A program made the translations under genes and the position numbers. From Piromyces finnis (taxonomy: Eukaryota > Neocallimastigomycota > Neocallimastigomycetes > Neocallimastigales > Neocallimastigaceae), in NCBI GenBank assembly GCA_002104945.1, contig MCFH01000052.1, positions 336,664 through 400,663 on the forward strand: 64,000 bases of DNA. The letters are read 5' to 3'. The notes below the pieces were generated by a model, which was not told where the DNA came from, did no database searches, and saw only the letters and a list, made by a program, of their open reading frames with translations. Positions 22,705-35,730 of the stretch are shown here, piece by piece. The number at the start of each line of letters is the position of its first letter. The first letter of the stretch is position 1.

Positions 22705-22776
22705 AGCAGCGTAGCGCAGTGGAAGCGTGGTGGGCTCATAACCCACAGGTCGTATGATCGAAACATACCGCTGCTA
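22705..22776 (+). tRNA. tRNA-Met (anticodon CAT)
   Basis: Acceptor AGCAGCG/CGCTGCT with discriminator A, anticodon loop CTCATAA, T-loop ATCGAAA. The T-loop starts with A instead of the usual T, a hallmark of eukaryotic initiator tRNA-Met, so this is probably the initiator. The first TTTT downstream, near 22787, can terminate Pol III. Confidence 0.92.
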
Positions 22777-23342
22777 AAATGAACTTTTAAAATTAGTTTT
22801 GTTTTTTTACTTTTGGGAAAAGTTAATAAAAAGAACGTATTTATCTCTCCATGACTATAACTAATTATAAAATTATATATTTCTTAATTTTCATAATTTC
22901 CTTATTTTATATATCATTTGAAATTGTTTCTAACAAAGGGTTATCTATATACTATAATAAAAAATAATTTCAAAATTTTATTTACTTTTTGGTTATAAAC
23001 AGTACATTTCTTTACAACAATATGTATACATTATTTACTTTTCTTCATAAAATACATTTTAATTTTTTTTAATTTTTTTTTCATATCAACAAAATTGCTT
23101 TATTTAGTGGATTTATCAAACAAATTTTTTCTAATTAAAAAAAAAATTAATAAAATATTTTATAAATATAAAAAAAAAAGAATATAATAAATGGTTTCAA
23201 TTTATAATAAAGATTGAAAAAAAAGGTTGAAAGAATAATAAAAATTATTATTCAGTAATAAAAATCAATTAAATATTTAATTATTTTTTTATAATAATAA
23301 ATATAATAATAACAAATAGTTAATAATTAGAGTAGTAGTAAC

Positions 23343-23373
<31 letters not shown>

Positions 23374-26300
23374 TATTTTTAGAAATTAAGTAGATATATA
23401 AATTTATTTCTTTTTTATACAAGTTTATTCCTTTTTCCTTTTTTTAATAATTATCTTATTATTAAATTTATTAATACTACTTTTATTCTATTTAAAAGTT
23501 ATTAATAATTATTCATACAACTTTTGATTTAAATCTCTTAATGGAATTGTATATTTAATAAATACTAAAAGATAAAAAAACTAATTAATTTTTCTTAATG
23601 AAGGTTCTTGTCCCCCTACGTATTATCAATTTATCACAAAAAAAAGTGTTAAATTAATGACTATTTCATTTATTGTGATTATGATTCATCAATGAAGTAT
23701 TAAGATAAATTACAATAGTAGATTACATCGTTTTAGTATAATAAATTGTATCGTACTTTTTATTAATTGTATACTTAATACTAGATATAGTCATGTGACA
23801 CTATATAATATATATCAAAAAAAAAACATTCATTTCTATAATGTTTTAATTATGATAAAGAAAGGTTTTCTTTTTTTTTTTCTAAAAAAGATAACATTAT
23901 GAGAATAATAATAAAAATAATAGAAGTCATATCTTGATAATGTTAAATATAAAGTGAAATATTTAATTTTTAATATTATTTTTATCATTACCACTCTAAT
24001 AATGTATATATAAATTTTATAATTATACATTATTATAAATAGCAGATTTCAATACAATAAGTTGAATAAAATTGTATAGAATAGCAAATAAAATTAATCT
24101 GGACTCAATAAAAACACTATTTTTATTGCTAATCTTTCCCCAAGACGAACAATTCATCATTTATTGATGAAAACCCTAATATATTTACATATCAAGAGTT
24201 ATTTTTTTCTTTTTTTTTTTTAATTTTTATTATTGTGTTATTTATTTTTTCGTTAAAATATACTCTTCTTTAAAGAAAATATATGGATAATTAAAATATT
24301 AATATTTTATTATTGTGTTGTTATTATATCATTCTTATTGAATTTCCATAATAAAACTTTTTTTGTTTTAATTCAATATACATCACCATCACACGAATAA
24401 TATTTCATGTGATTAACATGACTGGGTTTCATTCTATAAAGTTTAGCTTTTAAGTATAATAAAATATATGGATAATTAAAATATTAATATTTTATTATTG
24501 TGTTGTTATTATATCATTCTTATTAAATTTCCATAATAAAACTTTTTTTGTTTTAATTCAATATACATCACCATCACACGAATAATATTTCATGTGATTA
24601 ACATGACTGGGTTTCATTCTATAAAGTTTAGCTTTTAAGTATAATCATACATCATACCATCACTTTTTTTAGTAATTTTGATGTTGCACTTTCAAATTAG
24701 ATAAATTAATATATAACCATAAATAACCAACGAAATTTTAAATTGGATATAAGTTAAGAGTATCAATTATCTTACAATATATTATTAATATATATTTTCA
24801 TATAAAAACAATTGATTATTAATTAAGAAAAAATAAATTTATTAATTAATAAAGTTTATATTTTTGATTAAATTTTTTTATGGAAAAAAATAATTTTAAT
24901 TTAATTTTAATTTATATAAAAGAATGAAAGAAAAATATTCCATAAAATTGTGATATTATAGAGAGTAATGGAATATGATAATAATAAATATGTGATAATA
25001 ACTTTTCTTTTATTAGAAATTAGTGAAATATATTATATATTAATATTATACTATAATTATAAAATATATTCAAATAGAATTAACTAATACAAATATATTG
25101 CTTAAAAGCACCTCATTTTCTTTTTAGCCTTTTTTTATTAATTATATTATTTTAATAATTTTATTTTTTTTAAAAAAAAGAATAATTATATTATTGGAGT
25201 TTTTTATATTTAAACAAACTTTATTTTTATTTATTTAAATTAATTTTTTTTAAAAAAAAAACAAAATTTTAATTTAATTAATAAAATATTAAACAGTTTA
25301 ATTAATCTTTAAAACTACTTTTAATTAAAAATAAATTAAAGACTTAAAAAATATTTTTAAAGAAATTATTCATATTGATAATGATGAAAAAAATTACTAA
25401 AAATCTATTTTTTTTTTTATTTTTTTTTACTTCATAAAAATAATAAAAAAAAAGGAAAACTATAGTATTATAAATGTAGATGAAAGAACATAGAATGTTA
25501 TTTTTAAATTAAAAAAAATTAAGTGATTTCTTTTTTCTTTTTCTTTTAAAAAATATATATTGTTTCTATATTGTTTCATATAGTTCTTTTATATATATCT
25601 CTATTAAATAAATATAAATAGAATTTAAATTAACATTAATATAATATAAAACTATTTAATAAATGAAATATTAATTCCAAACCGTTAATTAAAAGTTTTA
25701 AAAAAAGATGGAATGCTTAAAAAAAAAAGAACAAATGAAATTCTTCATATAAAAGTATTTATATATATCATCATTTTAGAATGCACCTCAGAAAGAATGA
25801 AAATAAATGCACTCAATTCAATATATTATCTATAATATAATAATTATATTTTAATATATAATGACATTCACTATAATATATAGAACCTTTTGATTTATTA
25901 AAATGAATGGTATTATTTTTTAGAAAATACGATTTATTTATAAAGGAAAGTTAATTTTTTAGAGTAAAAAAAAAATTGTTTAATCTTTAATTCTAACATT
26001 TATATAATGTAACTATTATAATTATCAATCCAAGTATTATAAATATTTATTATTTATTTTATTTATTAATGTTTACCGTGATAATTTTAAAAGTAAAATG
26101 AGATTATAATAATAAGAAGAAGAATAATAATTATGATTTTTTTAGTTTTTCTTTTTAATTAAAAAATTTTTTTTGATACAAAACTTTATTTATTATAAAA
26201 TTCGATAATTAGATTTAATAATTAAATCTGTATAATATATTTGAATAAATAAATAATAAATGTGAATATTTGTATTGATGTATTTATACCAAAAATAGTT

Positions 26301-27917
26301 ATTATTTATAATAATAATATTTTTAAATAATAAATAAGTAAAACAAAAAAAAACTTATTATTTAAGCATATATTTTCTCATAACTATTATTATTCAATTT
26401 ATTCCCTTATGCTTTTAAAAATCATGACCTAAAATTGTATGAATTATTGTTATAATATTATTTTTTTCTAAATGATGGATTTATCATTCATCCTTAGTGT
26501 AGTATTTTCCATATCATTTATTTAATTAAAATTATTAATGAATTAATATTTATTAATAAAAATTTAATATATTTATATTAAAGTTTCATAATAATTTAAA
26601 TTATATCAAGAAATATAAAAATGAATTCAATACCCCTTAATTTTTATTATTAAAAATAAAGTTTTCTATTCTGAAAAAATAGATTAAAAAAGATAAATGA
26701 AATGAATTACAATATACAAATTAATATATATTTTACGAAGCAGAATCACAAAATTTATATCTGTGAATAATATAAAAAATGGAATTTTCACTTAAACAAA
26801 AAAACAAACAAAAAAAAAGTTTTCATAATAATAATTTGATAAGTTTAATATTGTTTTTACCTTTAAATAATTAAAAGAAAAGAAAAAAAAAAAGTAAAAA
26901 GATAGAAAAATAAATAAATTACAAGAAAAAAAAAAGAAGGAAATAACAAAAAAAAATATTTTATAGTAATATTTTTTTATAGTAAAAATATATAATTCAA
27001 TAAAACAAAAGAAAATAAAACATAAAATTTTATTATATTTATTTTTAAAGTAAAGAATATTGAATATTTCTGAATGTTTTGAAATTATATATTTCATTTT
27101 TACTTGTATATGTGTATATATAACTATAATAAAAACAATATTTATTTTTTTTAAAAAAATAAAAAATTATCAAATTAATAGTAAATTTTAATATAATATT
27201 ACTGTTTTTAAACTAGTTATATTTTATTACATTCAATAAAATATAATAATAGTAATATGCAAAGAAAAACTGAAAACTAATATTTTGAAAATTTATAAAG
27301 TATACTTATTTCTATATTATATAATTTATTTTTATTTTTTTATTAATTATTATAATACTTGATAAAAAAATAAAAAAGCGTTTTAATATTTAATAATAGT
27401 TAAACAAGATATATATATAATTTAGAATATATTGTTTTGGTAAAAACTTTTGTTAATTTATATTTATAAAGGTTTTTAGAAATTAATATTTAAAATATAA
27501 TAATATAGTATTTTATAAAGTGTTAAAGAAAACAATAATAACAGTAATAACAGTAATAATAATTAATTAATAATATTTATTAATCTTTTGTATATAATAA
27601 AACAATAAAACAAAATAAAAAAATTTAATTTAATGATATATTAATTCATTAAAGTAAAATATTATTTTGTACCAAAATTTAAAAATTTTAAAAAAATCAA
27701 ATAAATAATAGATAGTTGATAAATTTGTATCTATTAGATATAAATCATTCAAATAAAAATAATATAATTAATTTATTTAATTAACAACAATTATTATTCA
27801 ATACTAAAAAAACGTTTAAACAAGCTAAAAGGTATATTATTTAATATATATTATTAAATTAATGGAAATAAATATATTTTTTACTAAAATAATCACTTAT
27901 AGATATAAGATATTAAA
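22777..27917. other. Long AT-rich intergenic region
   Basis: About 5.1 kb without a credible gene. ORFs here are low-complexity Ile/Tyr/Lys/Phe translations of A/T tracts. It holds the 185-bp tandem duplication (24276-24645), an AAT-type microsatellite near 23342-23370, and many A- or T-runs. No tRNA or LTR termini were recognised inside it. Confidence 0.7.
24276..24645. repeat. Tandem duplication, two 185-bp copies
   Basis: Copies 24276-24460 and 24461-24645, directly adjacent, with one difference noticed (TTGAATTTCC versus TTAAATTTCC). No termini or ORF. Looks like a recent replication-slippage or unequal-exchange duplication. Confidence 0.9.
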
Positions 27918-30166
27918 ATGAAAAATTCAATCCGTGAAACTCAACTTCAAGAAAAAAGGACATTTTTAAAGTCAGTCTTACAAGCTGTCTTATTTGTTTT
28001 TATAATTACTTCTATTATTATTGGCGTTATTGTTGGATTATGCTTGTAAGTTAAGAATTATTATTTTTTTTAAAAAAAAAAATATCCTATTTTTTTATTA
28101 ATTTTTTTTATTATCCTAATAGCTTTACCCATTCAAAACCACAATTTTCCGTTGATTACTTTAAAACCCATCCAAATGAGAATTTTAAGCAAATTGACAA
28201 AGCATATGCTCTTATAATATCATTTTCTCTCTTAATTTTTTACATTATGATATTAACAAGTTTTTATAAAAAAAGAAATCACTACTTGATTAATTATAGA
28301 CCTTTAGTGTTGTGTGCATTGACTGGAATTTGTGGAGGTGTTTATAATGTAATATTACCGATTCTTATAACTTTTCAAACGGGTGGTAATAATAGTAATA
28401 AATGGATAATTACATTGATATTTACAATTATATTCGCAACAATGAATATGATGGCAAATATTTCAAGATATTTCAAACTTTATCTTTTAAGTAAAAGAGA
28501 TATCGGAAAAATGAAATTATATAATGATAACTATGATTTAGCATTTCCAGGAAATGAAGAAAATGCAAATAATTTTGAACCTAATACCTATCTAAAACGT
28601 TTAAATAAATTAGTTAGTAAGAGAATTACTATAATATTCTTTGTCATACCATATACATTATTAATTTCCTTAGGTTTAGCTATTTCAATTTTCAGTGTGA
28701 AGAAACAAAGTATTGATGGTATCAGAGAAAATGCTCTCTATTTTTATTCACCAATTATATTATTAACAACAGTTACATTATTTATAATACCATTTTTTTA
28801 TATTGAACTTTCTAAATCCAAGTCTATTAATTGGGTCAATAAATTAGATATGATTTCAAATTATACCTTTTTATTTTTGGGTACATTTTTATTTATTGGT
28901 TCATTATTTGCATTTTATGATAAAAGAATATCTATTGGTGTAGATGATAAGGGCAAGGAGCAATATATCTATCACTATTCATTTGAATATTTAATCAAGT
29001 TAAAAAGTACTTCACTATTCTTTATTATACCAAGTTTTGGTTCTTCTGCCTGTGCTATTGTTATTCCATTAATTGAAGCCTATATGGCTGATAGAAAATT
29101 GAAATCAAAGAAATTCCTAGGAAAAAGAGAATTTACTCATCTTTTAGTAGGAAGTAGCTATATTGACTCTTTAAAATCAGTTGCAGTTAAATCTTATTGT
29201 GTTGAAACTGTTATATTTTGGGAAATGCATGTCAAGTTAATGAAATTAGTAAGCGATAGTTTAGTATCAAAACATAGATTAAGTATAGATCAACATAGTA
29301 GTCAAACAAAGGATTTTTCTAAATTAAATAATAGAACATCTTATACACCATCAAATTATGACTTGTTATTAGGGTTAAATAAAAATATTTTTGGTAGTGG
29401 TAATAATGAAATTTTATATACTGGCAGTTTTGGAGAAGATAAAATAGATTCTAAACTTGTCAATGCTATCAGTCATGGAATTTCTAGTAAAAACAAAGGG
29501 GATTCCTTCTTTTCAAGCAATAACAGAAATAGATCTATTAGTGATAGTCGAATTAATAGTTCTGATTATATGAATAATAATCTATCAAGCAGTTTTAATT
29601 CTAATAGAAGCTATCCAAACTGTCACACTACTAATAATAACTATTTCTTTAATGAAAATCGTCAAAGAAACAATAGTGTACTTTCTCAATTTACTATCAA
29701 TTCAATTAATCAAAATTATAATAATTATTATATAGATGTATCAAATAATGATAAAGTTGAACTTCTTAAAAATCATGATATATTGTATCCTTCAAGAGAA
29801 ATTGGAAATAACACTAATTCTTATAGTAATAGCCGTAACAATTTAGTTAATAATGCTTCACGTCATCGTAGAAATACTATTAAGAACAGAGAAACTGAAA
29901 TATTTTATGAAATATTTAATGTTGATTCAGTGAATAATGAAGTTCCACAAAAATACTGGAAAGACTTTGATAATTTATATAATTCATTTATATCAGATCA
30001 AAGTTTAGCCACTGTTAATCTTGATACAAATACAATAATTAAGTTAAGAAGAGCAATTACAAGTAAAGATTACACCATGGATATGTTCTTCCCAGCTTTA
30101 GCTGAAACTGTTGAATTAATATATCAAAATCTATATCCAAAACTTTTGGCTGAAAAAACAAAATAA
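27918..30166 (+). CDS. Multi-pass membrane protein with C-terminal RGS domain (one intron)
   Basis: Exons 27918-28045 and 28123-30166 join to 723 residues. The 77-bp intron has GTAAGT and CTAATAG borders and restores the frame. The start is fixed by an in-frame stop at 27906. About eight hydrophobic segments lie near residues 18-43, 70-90, 104-127, 137-156, 211-233, 251-271, 287-307 and 340-363, i.e. a receptor-like membrane part. An RGS fold follows: a first half at about 379-420 (EFTHLL...VETVIFWEMHVKL) and a second at about 635-720 (IFYEIF...ATVNLDTNTI...FFPALAETVELIYQNLYPKLL). They are split by some 210 Ser/Asn-rich residues. RGS domains speed GTP hydrolysis by G-alpha subunits, so this is probably a plasma-membrane regulator of heterotrimeric G signalling, possibly a receptor-RGS fusion. 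Ligand unknown. Confidence 0.85.
28046..28122 (+). other. Intron of the RGS membrane-protein gene
   Basis: 77 bp, GTAAGTTAAG at the 5' end, AT-rich body, ending CCTAATAG. Without splicing, translation stops at the TAA just inside it. The splice adds a hydrophobic first segment to the protein. Confidence 0.8.
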
Positions 30167-31199
30167 AAATTTATTGTTAAATGAAAATTACGATTTTTAT
30201 CATTATTTGAAATTATACAATAAATATAATGTAGTATTTAGTCTATTTAGAAATATTAATAGAAAATGAATATTTATATTTGTTAATAAAAATAATAACC
30301 CCCTATATCCCATAAAAGAAAATAGAAATAAAACAAAATAAACAAGTAGAAAGTATGATAAAATAAAACATTAAAAAAAAAATTTTATTCTATTCAAAAA
30401 ATTAAAATTATTATTTAAAAAAAAAAAAAAAAAAAAATTATTTAATATATAGAATGATATTAATTTATTATATTTTAAACTTTTTTTTTTTTTTTTTAAT
30501 TCTTTTTTTTTAAAAAAAAAAAAAAAAACGTAGAAAAATAAAGCTAAATAAAAATTTCAATAATCTTAATATAAACAATGTAAAATAATTATAATATAAG
30601 AAATAATGCAATAATTATTATCAGTTCTTAGTGTTGATTCTTTTATATAAAATATGTGTAAGATATATTAAATTCTTACTTTATAAAGGATGAAGTTTTG
30701 AAACGTGCCTTCATTTATTTAATAAATGAAGTTTTTCAAGGGGTTCTACTCATACTCATGGTACTGAGCTTGTAGAAATAAATTCAAGTATTGGGCAATG
30801 GATATTTGGTTAGTCTTTATAGAAGAAAATATAAGGACTAAGCTCATGATACTGAGCGATTAAAAAACATTTATTCATCGAATTTAAGTATTAGATAGAT
30901 AAGTTGAATGTTTGATATTCAGGTAAGTTTGTATAGTATTTAATTAGAAGAGTAATACATTTTGTTGCTGTATTTTTTCTTTTATTCATGTAGTACTGTT
31001 CTTCTCTTGTAAGAATCTAATGTAGTCAACTTTAGCATTTGCATTGTATTTTTCTACAGATAAACATTCCAAATAGTTTACTTCAACTGCTTTTTCAATT
31101 GCAGACGAGCTCAGTATTACTTCAGTAAATAATGTTATAAAATCTTCATTTCATATTTCACAACAAATTTTTAATCTCTAAAAAATCAAAATGAAGCTG
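30167..31199. other. Intergenic region with A/T tracts and possible LINE 5' debris
   Basis: Poly(A) and poly(T) tracts at about 30415-30530 could form a long hairpin. From about 30650 the base composition becomes more balanced. The stretch TGATATTCAGGTAAGT near 30912 also occurs in the SINE near 2899, suggesting decayed retroposon sequence. No gene recognised. Confidence 0.45.
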
Positions 31200-32350
31200 T
31201 ATAGGAGATTTAAAAAAGAAAAAATTTATGATTTAGATGAATTTATTAAAAGGATTAAAATCTACCGTTAGTTAATTCCATCAAGTAATAATTCTAATAA
31301 TGTTCAACGATGGTGATTCGTCTTGAATCAGTAGAAAATCAGAACAATAAAGATCCAATATTTTACTTAACAGGAAAACCCATCTACTGATTGCTACACT
31401 TACCTTGGTGTTCCATTTGATAAGAATTTGTCCTTTAAACCAATTATTAAAGCTCTTAATAACAAGGTTTTGAAAGGACTTTTTTCAGTTAGTAAATTCT
31501 TAAGAAATCCTAATATTCCTATTCCTTTTAAAAAGCTAGTACTTATCTCACAATTGATCAGCAGAATTTCATACTTTTCAACAAAGCTAGGTCTAGGATT
31601 GCTCAGAAATATGTTAACAAAGGAATATGATGAGTTGCAAGAGTTTATAAAGCTGTATCGTTTGTTTCTCTATACTCTATTTCAAAAGATTTGAATATTC
31701 CTCCATTGTCAACCAAATGCGCATTAGCTCAGGTTAGATGTTTTAACAAGTGGATACAAGTTGGATACTAGAGTTGCAAAAGCTGCCAAATTTGTTGACC
31801 CGTATTAAACATTACGATTACATAGTCCAATTATTAAATTTTTTTCAGTCAAAGTAATTCCAACAGTCCTATCAATAATAATGAAAATGTTAATATCAGT
31901 AGAGATAGCAATAACAAAAATAACATTAGTAACATTAGTAATAATAATTGTAATAGTAGTAATAATAGAAGTAATAGCAATAGTGAAGATAATAATTCTA
32001 ATTTAGATAGCTATTTAGTTAATAATAGTAATAGTTCTAATAATTGGGTGAATATTAATGTATATGATTATTCTAGTGTATACAATAAAATATTTAAATT
32101 CCTTCTTGGGGGAAGAAGTTTTAACAATATCAATTTCAATTCAAGGGAATGGAAAGAACAATATTCTTGACGGTAACAGCGGAACTTCTAACCAAAATTA
32201 TGCTTTTTGTTGTTGGCCAGAAATGGTCAATGTTCAAAAAGTTTGAAGCAATAACTAAGAGCGTGAATGCTGAGGAAACAGTAAGACAAGCCAGGAGGGC
32301 CAATGCAACCAATAGAGATCATAATTTTGACCCATGACAAAGTTTTGATC
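31200..32350 (+). pseudogene. Decayed non-LTR retrotransposon (LINE), 3' part of ORF2
   Basis: Three broken reading frames give a LINE C-terminus. 31304-31390 reads STMVIRLES...DPIFYLTGKPI. 31386-31694, one frame on, reads YLGVPFDKNLSFKPII...ISRISYF, the segment that typically follows the RT core in LINE proteins. 31862-32170 is an Asn/Ser-rich stretch ending in SREWKEQYS. A further frame, 32149-32337, ends AEETVRQARRANATNRD. The RT catalytic part is not recognisable. The end shares about 50 bp with the SINE tail. It is an inactive remnant; the family presumably supplied the enzyme for the SINEs. Confidence 0.7.
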
Positions 32351-32733
32351 TTTTACTTGGTATCCCATTGGAAGTCAAATAAAATTATTATACTTTAGTA
32401 TAATAGTGGCTTTCTTATTGTAATTACTAGAATATATCATACTCAATTTTTATTCATTTATGCTTATTTAAACATATTTTTTTAATTTTTATTTTTTTAT
32501 TTTTATTTTTTATAACATGTATTATAATTTTAATTAAATTAATAATTAAAATGATGCTATTAAAAAAATTATATATAGGATGAAATTTCTTTATATTATT
32601 CTGTTATAATTTTCACCATAGAATCTAAATAATAATGACTTTTAAAAAAAATAATAACTTTTATTTACTAGTCAATCTATATTCTTTCACTAAAGATTTA
32701 AAAAAATAAAATTCTTAAATATTATGATAATTT
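32351..32733. other. AT-rich spacer
   Basis: No gene, RNA or LTR terminus seen between the LINE remnant and the inverted SINE/LINE fragment. Confidence 0.5.
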
Positions 32734-32884
32734 ATTTTTTTAACTTCCAAATGCATTTCACCCATCAATCAGAATAAGCCCCAATGGTAGTTCTTAGGGA
32801 AACGTTGTCACCTTCCTATTGCTAGGCGGTTGTGACCCTCCTGATCTTCAGCTTCGACGTTCACTTAGTCCATGTACATTAGAT
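32734..32884 (-). mobile_element. 5'-truncated SINE/LINE 3' fragment
   Basis: Reverse complement of the last 165 bp of the SINE at 2776-3319, with an A-rich tail (T-run on the plus strand at 32734-32741). It lacks about 16 bp around AACAGTATGACAGAC and differs at scattered bases. 5' truncation and a poly(A) end are typical of target-primed reverse transcription. The ORF across it is a shadow. Confidence 0.85.
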
Positions 32885-33376
32885 AATGGGGTTACAAACT
32901 TCAATGAAATTTTTATGATTTACTTGACTTGCCCGCTGTATTTATTGTATTTACTGCAATTATTAGCATACTACCAAAATTTGCTATTACTTTATAATAG
33001 AGATACTCCTAACACCAAACTGAACTGGCTTCAATATTCATCTATATTATAAATAATAAAACAATTCTTTCAGTATTAGATTTAAAAATATTTTTTATTT
33101 ATTTACTCAATACAAAACTTTTTTCATTCTACTTTCTTGAAAATATTATTTTTTTTTTTCATTTTATTTCATAATTTAATTTATTAAGTTGTTATACAGT
33201 TACAATTTTTTTTTTTAATTAATATTTTTATTTTATATATAAATATATTATTATTTTTATTTTTATTATTCTTTATTTTATTATTTTATTAATAGATATT
33301 TTCATTAAAGGTAAAAAGTTAATAAATAAATATAAAAATATTTTATTAATTTCATCTCAGGTCCAAAAAATTATTA
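32885..33376. other. AT-rich spacer downstream of tRNA-Cys
   Basis: No gene recognised. In tRNA sense a run of T (plus strand AAAAAA near 33365) sits about 7 nt after tRNA-Cys and can terminate Pol III. Confidence 0.5.
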
Positions 33377-33448
33377 AGGGGCGTTCCGGATTTGAACCGA
33401 AGACCTATTGATCTGCAGTCAATTGCTCTACCGCTGAGCTAACACCCC
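33377..33448 (-). tRNA. tRNA-Cys (anticodon GCA)
   Basis: Acceptor GGGGTGT/ACGCCCC, D-arm GCTC...GAGC, anticodon loop CTGCAGA, T-arm TTCGG-TTCAAAT-CCGGA, discriminator U, as usual for Cys. A stack of LTR insertions begins 15 bp upstream of its 5' end. Confidence 0.95.
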
Positions 33449-33463
33449 TTTTTCATTTTTTTT

Positions 33464-34174
33464 TGTTAAGGAACCAACAAATAATGTTATTCTTGTCATA
33501 ATTAATGATTATGACCTAATCCATTCATTATTGTTCCTAAATGTATGAAAACTTTACAATATTCTTATTTGTAAATTAATGTATACACTTAAATTATATT
33601 TAAAATTATTAATAATTATTTTTTATTGAACTTAAATTTTATTTTATTAAACTTAAAAATTAATTTAGTAATAATAATATATTGAAAATTATAGTTTATT
33701 GAACTTTTAGTTTAATTTATCAAGTTAATGAATTTTTATTAATTAAAATTATGAATAATATTTCTGTAAAATAGTAAAATTTTTTTAGTTAAATATATTT
33801 AAAGTAAACTTTTAATGTATGTTAATCAATTTAATAATATGTATAAATATTTATTATAATAGTAATGTAATTTTATTATTCATTTAAAAGTAATTTAAAT
33901 ACTAAAATTATGTAAATAATTAAAGACTAATTCTTTTAATTAACACTACTTAATTTTTTACAAAAAGTATAAAAAGGTGTATATTATAAGAATTAGAGAA
34001 TATACAGATATTTTTATTTTTATTTTTATTTTATTTTATAATTTTATATTAATATCTTAATAAAACAATTTTATTAATAAAACAATTTTTCTTATTTCAT
34101 TTTAATATTATTTTTGAGTATTAATAAATTTATTAATATTTTATAAATAAAAGTAAATTCCTCGAACCGTAACA
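33464..34174 (+). repeat. 5' LTR of element C
   Basis: 711 bp. A candidate TATA box (AGTATAAAAAGG, near 33967) precedes a start region about 30 nt downstream. Confidence 0.93.
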
Positions 34175-35054
34175 TAAAAATTGGTGGAGATATCGGGGAA
34201 TAATATTAATAAAAATTATTAATACATAGGATAAAGTAATATTAAAATATTACTAAAATATTATATAAATTTCTTAAAAATTTATTACCCTTCAAAGTTA
34301 TAGGTAATATTTATATTACTGTTGAAGCTTTAAGGTATAATATTTTAGTAGAACTGAATTAGTACGCTTTAGAAGCAGTACTTATTTAGGAATTAGTGGT
34401 TAAGTTTTTAGGTCTAGTTTATCTTTCACAGTAGGATACTGGAAAGCGCTGAACCTTTCTATTTTGCTAGAGAAATAGAAGTGCCTCGCATAATTGCTAC
34501 ATGACACTGGTAATACGGTAAGCTGGGCAATTGTGAACTACTTAAGCACCCTAAATAAGTATTGGAAAATTGCTGTGAAATGCTGTTCTACTATACTTAT
34601 TATTGTAATTCAAATTTTTAATAAATTAAATATTATTTTAGTATTTATAATTTTTTTAAAAAAAAAAAAAAAAATATTTTTTTTTTTTAATTGAACGATT
34701 TTTAAAAATTATTCTTTTTAAAATATAAATAAATAATTCGAAAGTGACCCTTAGCGTGGCAAGTTAAACTGCTGTACGTAATACTTTGGTGTTCAATTAT
34801 ATCTGATAATTGGGGAAGATAATCAATTATTTTCTTTCCGCTAATTAAGTTAGTGATAATAAAGAAATTAATTACGTTACTTCCTTTTATTAAATTATAT
34901 TTAATATTAACCATCGGGTATATTTGTGGCTTATCATCAAAGAGCTACGAGGGATTTTCACTTAGAATTACACAACCTATAATACTTGATGGTTTAACAT
35001 TATATAGGTTGGCCTATATTTTTATAAAAAGAAATAAGTTTTTAAATAATAATT

Positions 35055-35099
<45 letters not shown>

Positions 35100-35730
35100 G
35101 ATATATATATCTATTCTTTTTGTTGATTCTCTTCGAGTAATTTAATATTGCTAATTGAAATATTCTTTTCTTACTGTTTTAAGTTAAACAAGTTATATCA
35201 GCATAGACAAGCCTTATTAACTAATCAACAGAGGTATACTAGGGGTGGTAGAAAGATCCTGAAGCACGTGACGGAACTTAGATCGTGTGAATAAGGTGAC
35301 GGCAACATTTACCATTGGACGAAAGACTCTTAGTTAATAGTCTATTATATATAATTTGGTCGGTAACTTGAATCAGTAATAACAATATTAAATTAAAATT
35401 CTTGCTAGTAAATTGAAAACAAATAATAATTAACTATAAGAAAAACAGAAAACAAAAGTAATAATTTCATCTTTTCTGACTGAACTAAGATAGTAAGGAG
35501 TGATACTAAAAATTTAAATAAATAATTGGTAGTACGTGCTGTGCTAGATTATTTGTATCTCATTCTGTCAAGTGGTCGATAAAGGAATTTCGAGCTTGGT
35601 TACAACTAATAAGTGGTCGATAAAGGAATTTCGAACTTATAATTTTTTTTTTAGACTATCAAAGGTATTTTTGAGTCTATACTGTGTCATCTTGTACTGC
35701 AATAAATTCGGTCAAGGAAAATACAAGAAA
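34175..35730 (+). other. 5' leader of element C
   Basis: About 1.55 kb, non-coding. GC-richer islands at about 34320-34560, 34740-35000 and 35200-35340 alternate with A or T runs (A-run near 35060-35095). Just before gag a 28-bp unit beginning AAGTGGTCGATAAAGGAA is repeated at 35570 and 35611 with one base change. Probably packaging or structural RNA. Confidence 0.55.
34182..34199 (+). promoter_or_regulatory. Primer-binding site of element C
   Basis: TGGTGGAGATATCGGGGA, 7 nt after the LTR. The first nine bases equal those of elements B and E, then it diverges, so a different tRNA isoacceptor may be used. Confidence 0.7.

Noticed and set aside
26792-27097. 101-residue Phe/Tyr-rich ORF
   Set aside because: A/T-tract translation without homology-like pattern or codon bias.
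31862-32337. Asn/Ser-rich host gene
   Set aside because: Broken frames continue from LINE RT-like sequence and share the SINE tail; read as LINE debris.
32819-33052. 77-residue ORF
   Set aside because: Starts in the inverted SINE/LINE fragment and runs into AT-rich spacer.
34494-35056. Small ORFs in the leader of element C
   Set aside because: Short, overlapping on both strands, low complexity; probably chance ORFs in structured leader RNA.
35572-35730. Upstream start for element C Gag
   Set aside because: The extension is leader sequence containing a direct repeat; the Gag-like protein begins at the ATG at 35731.
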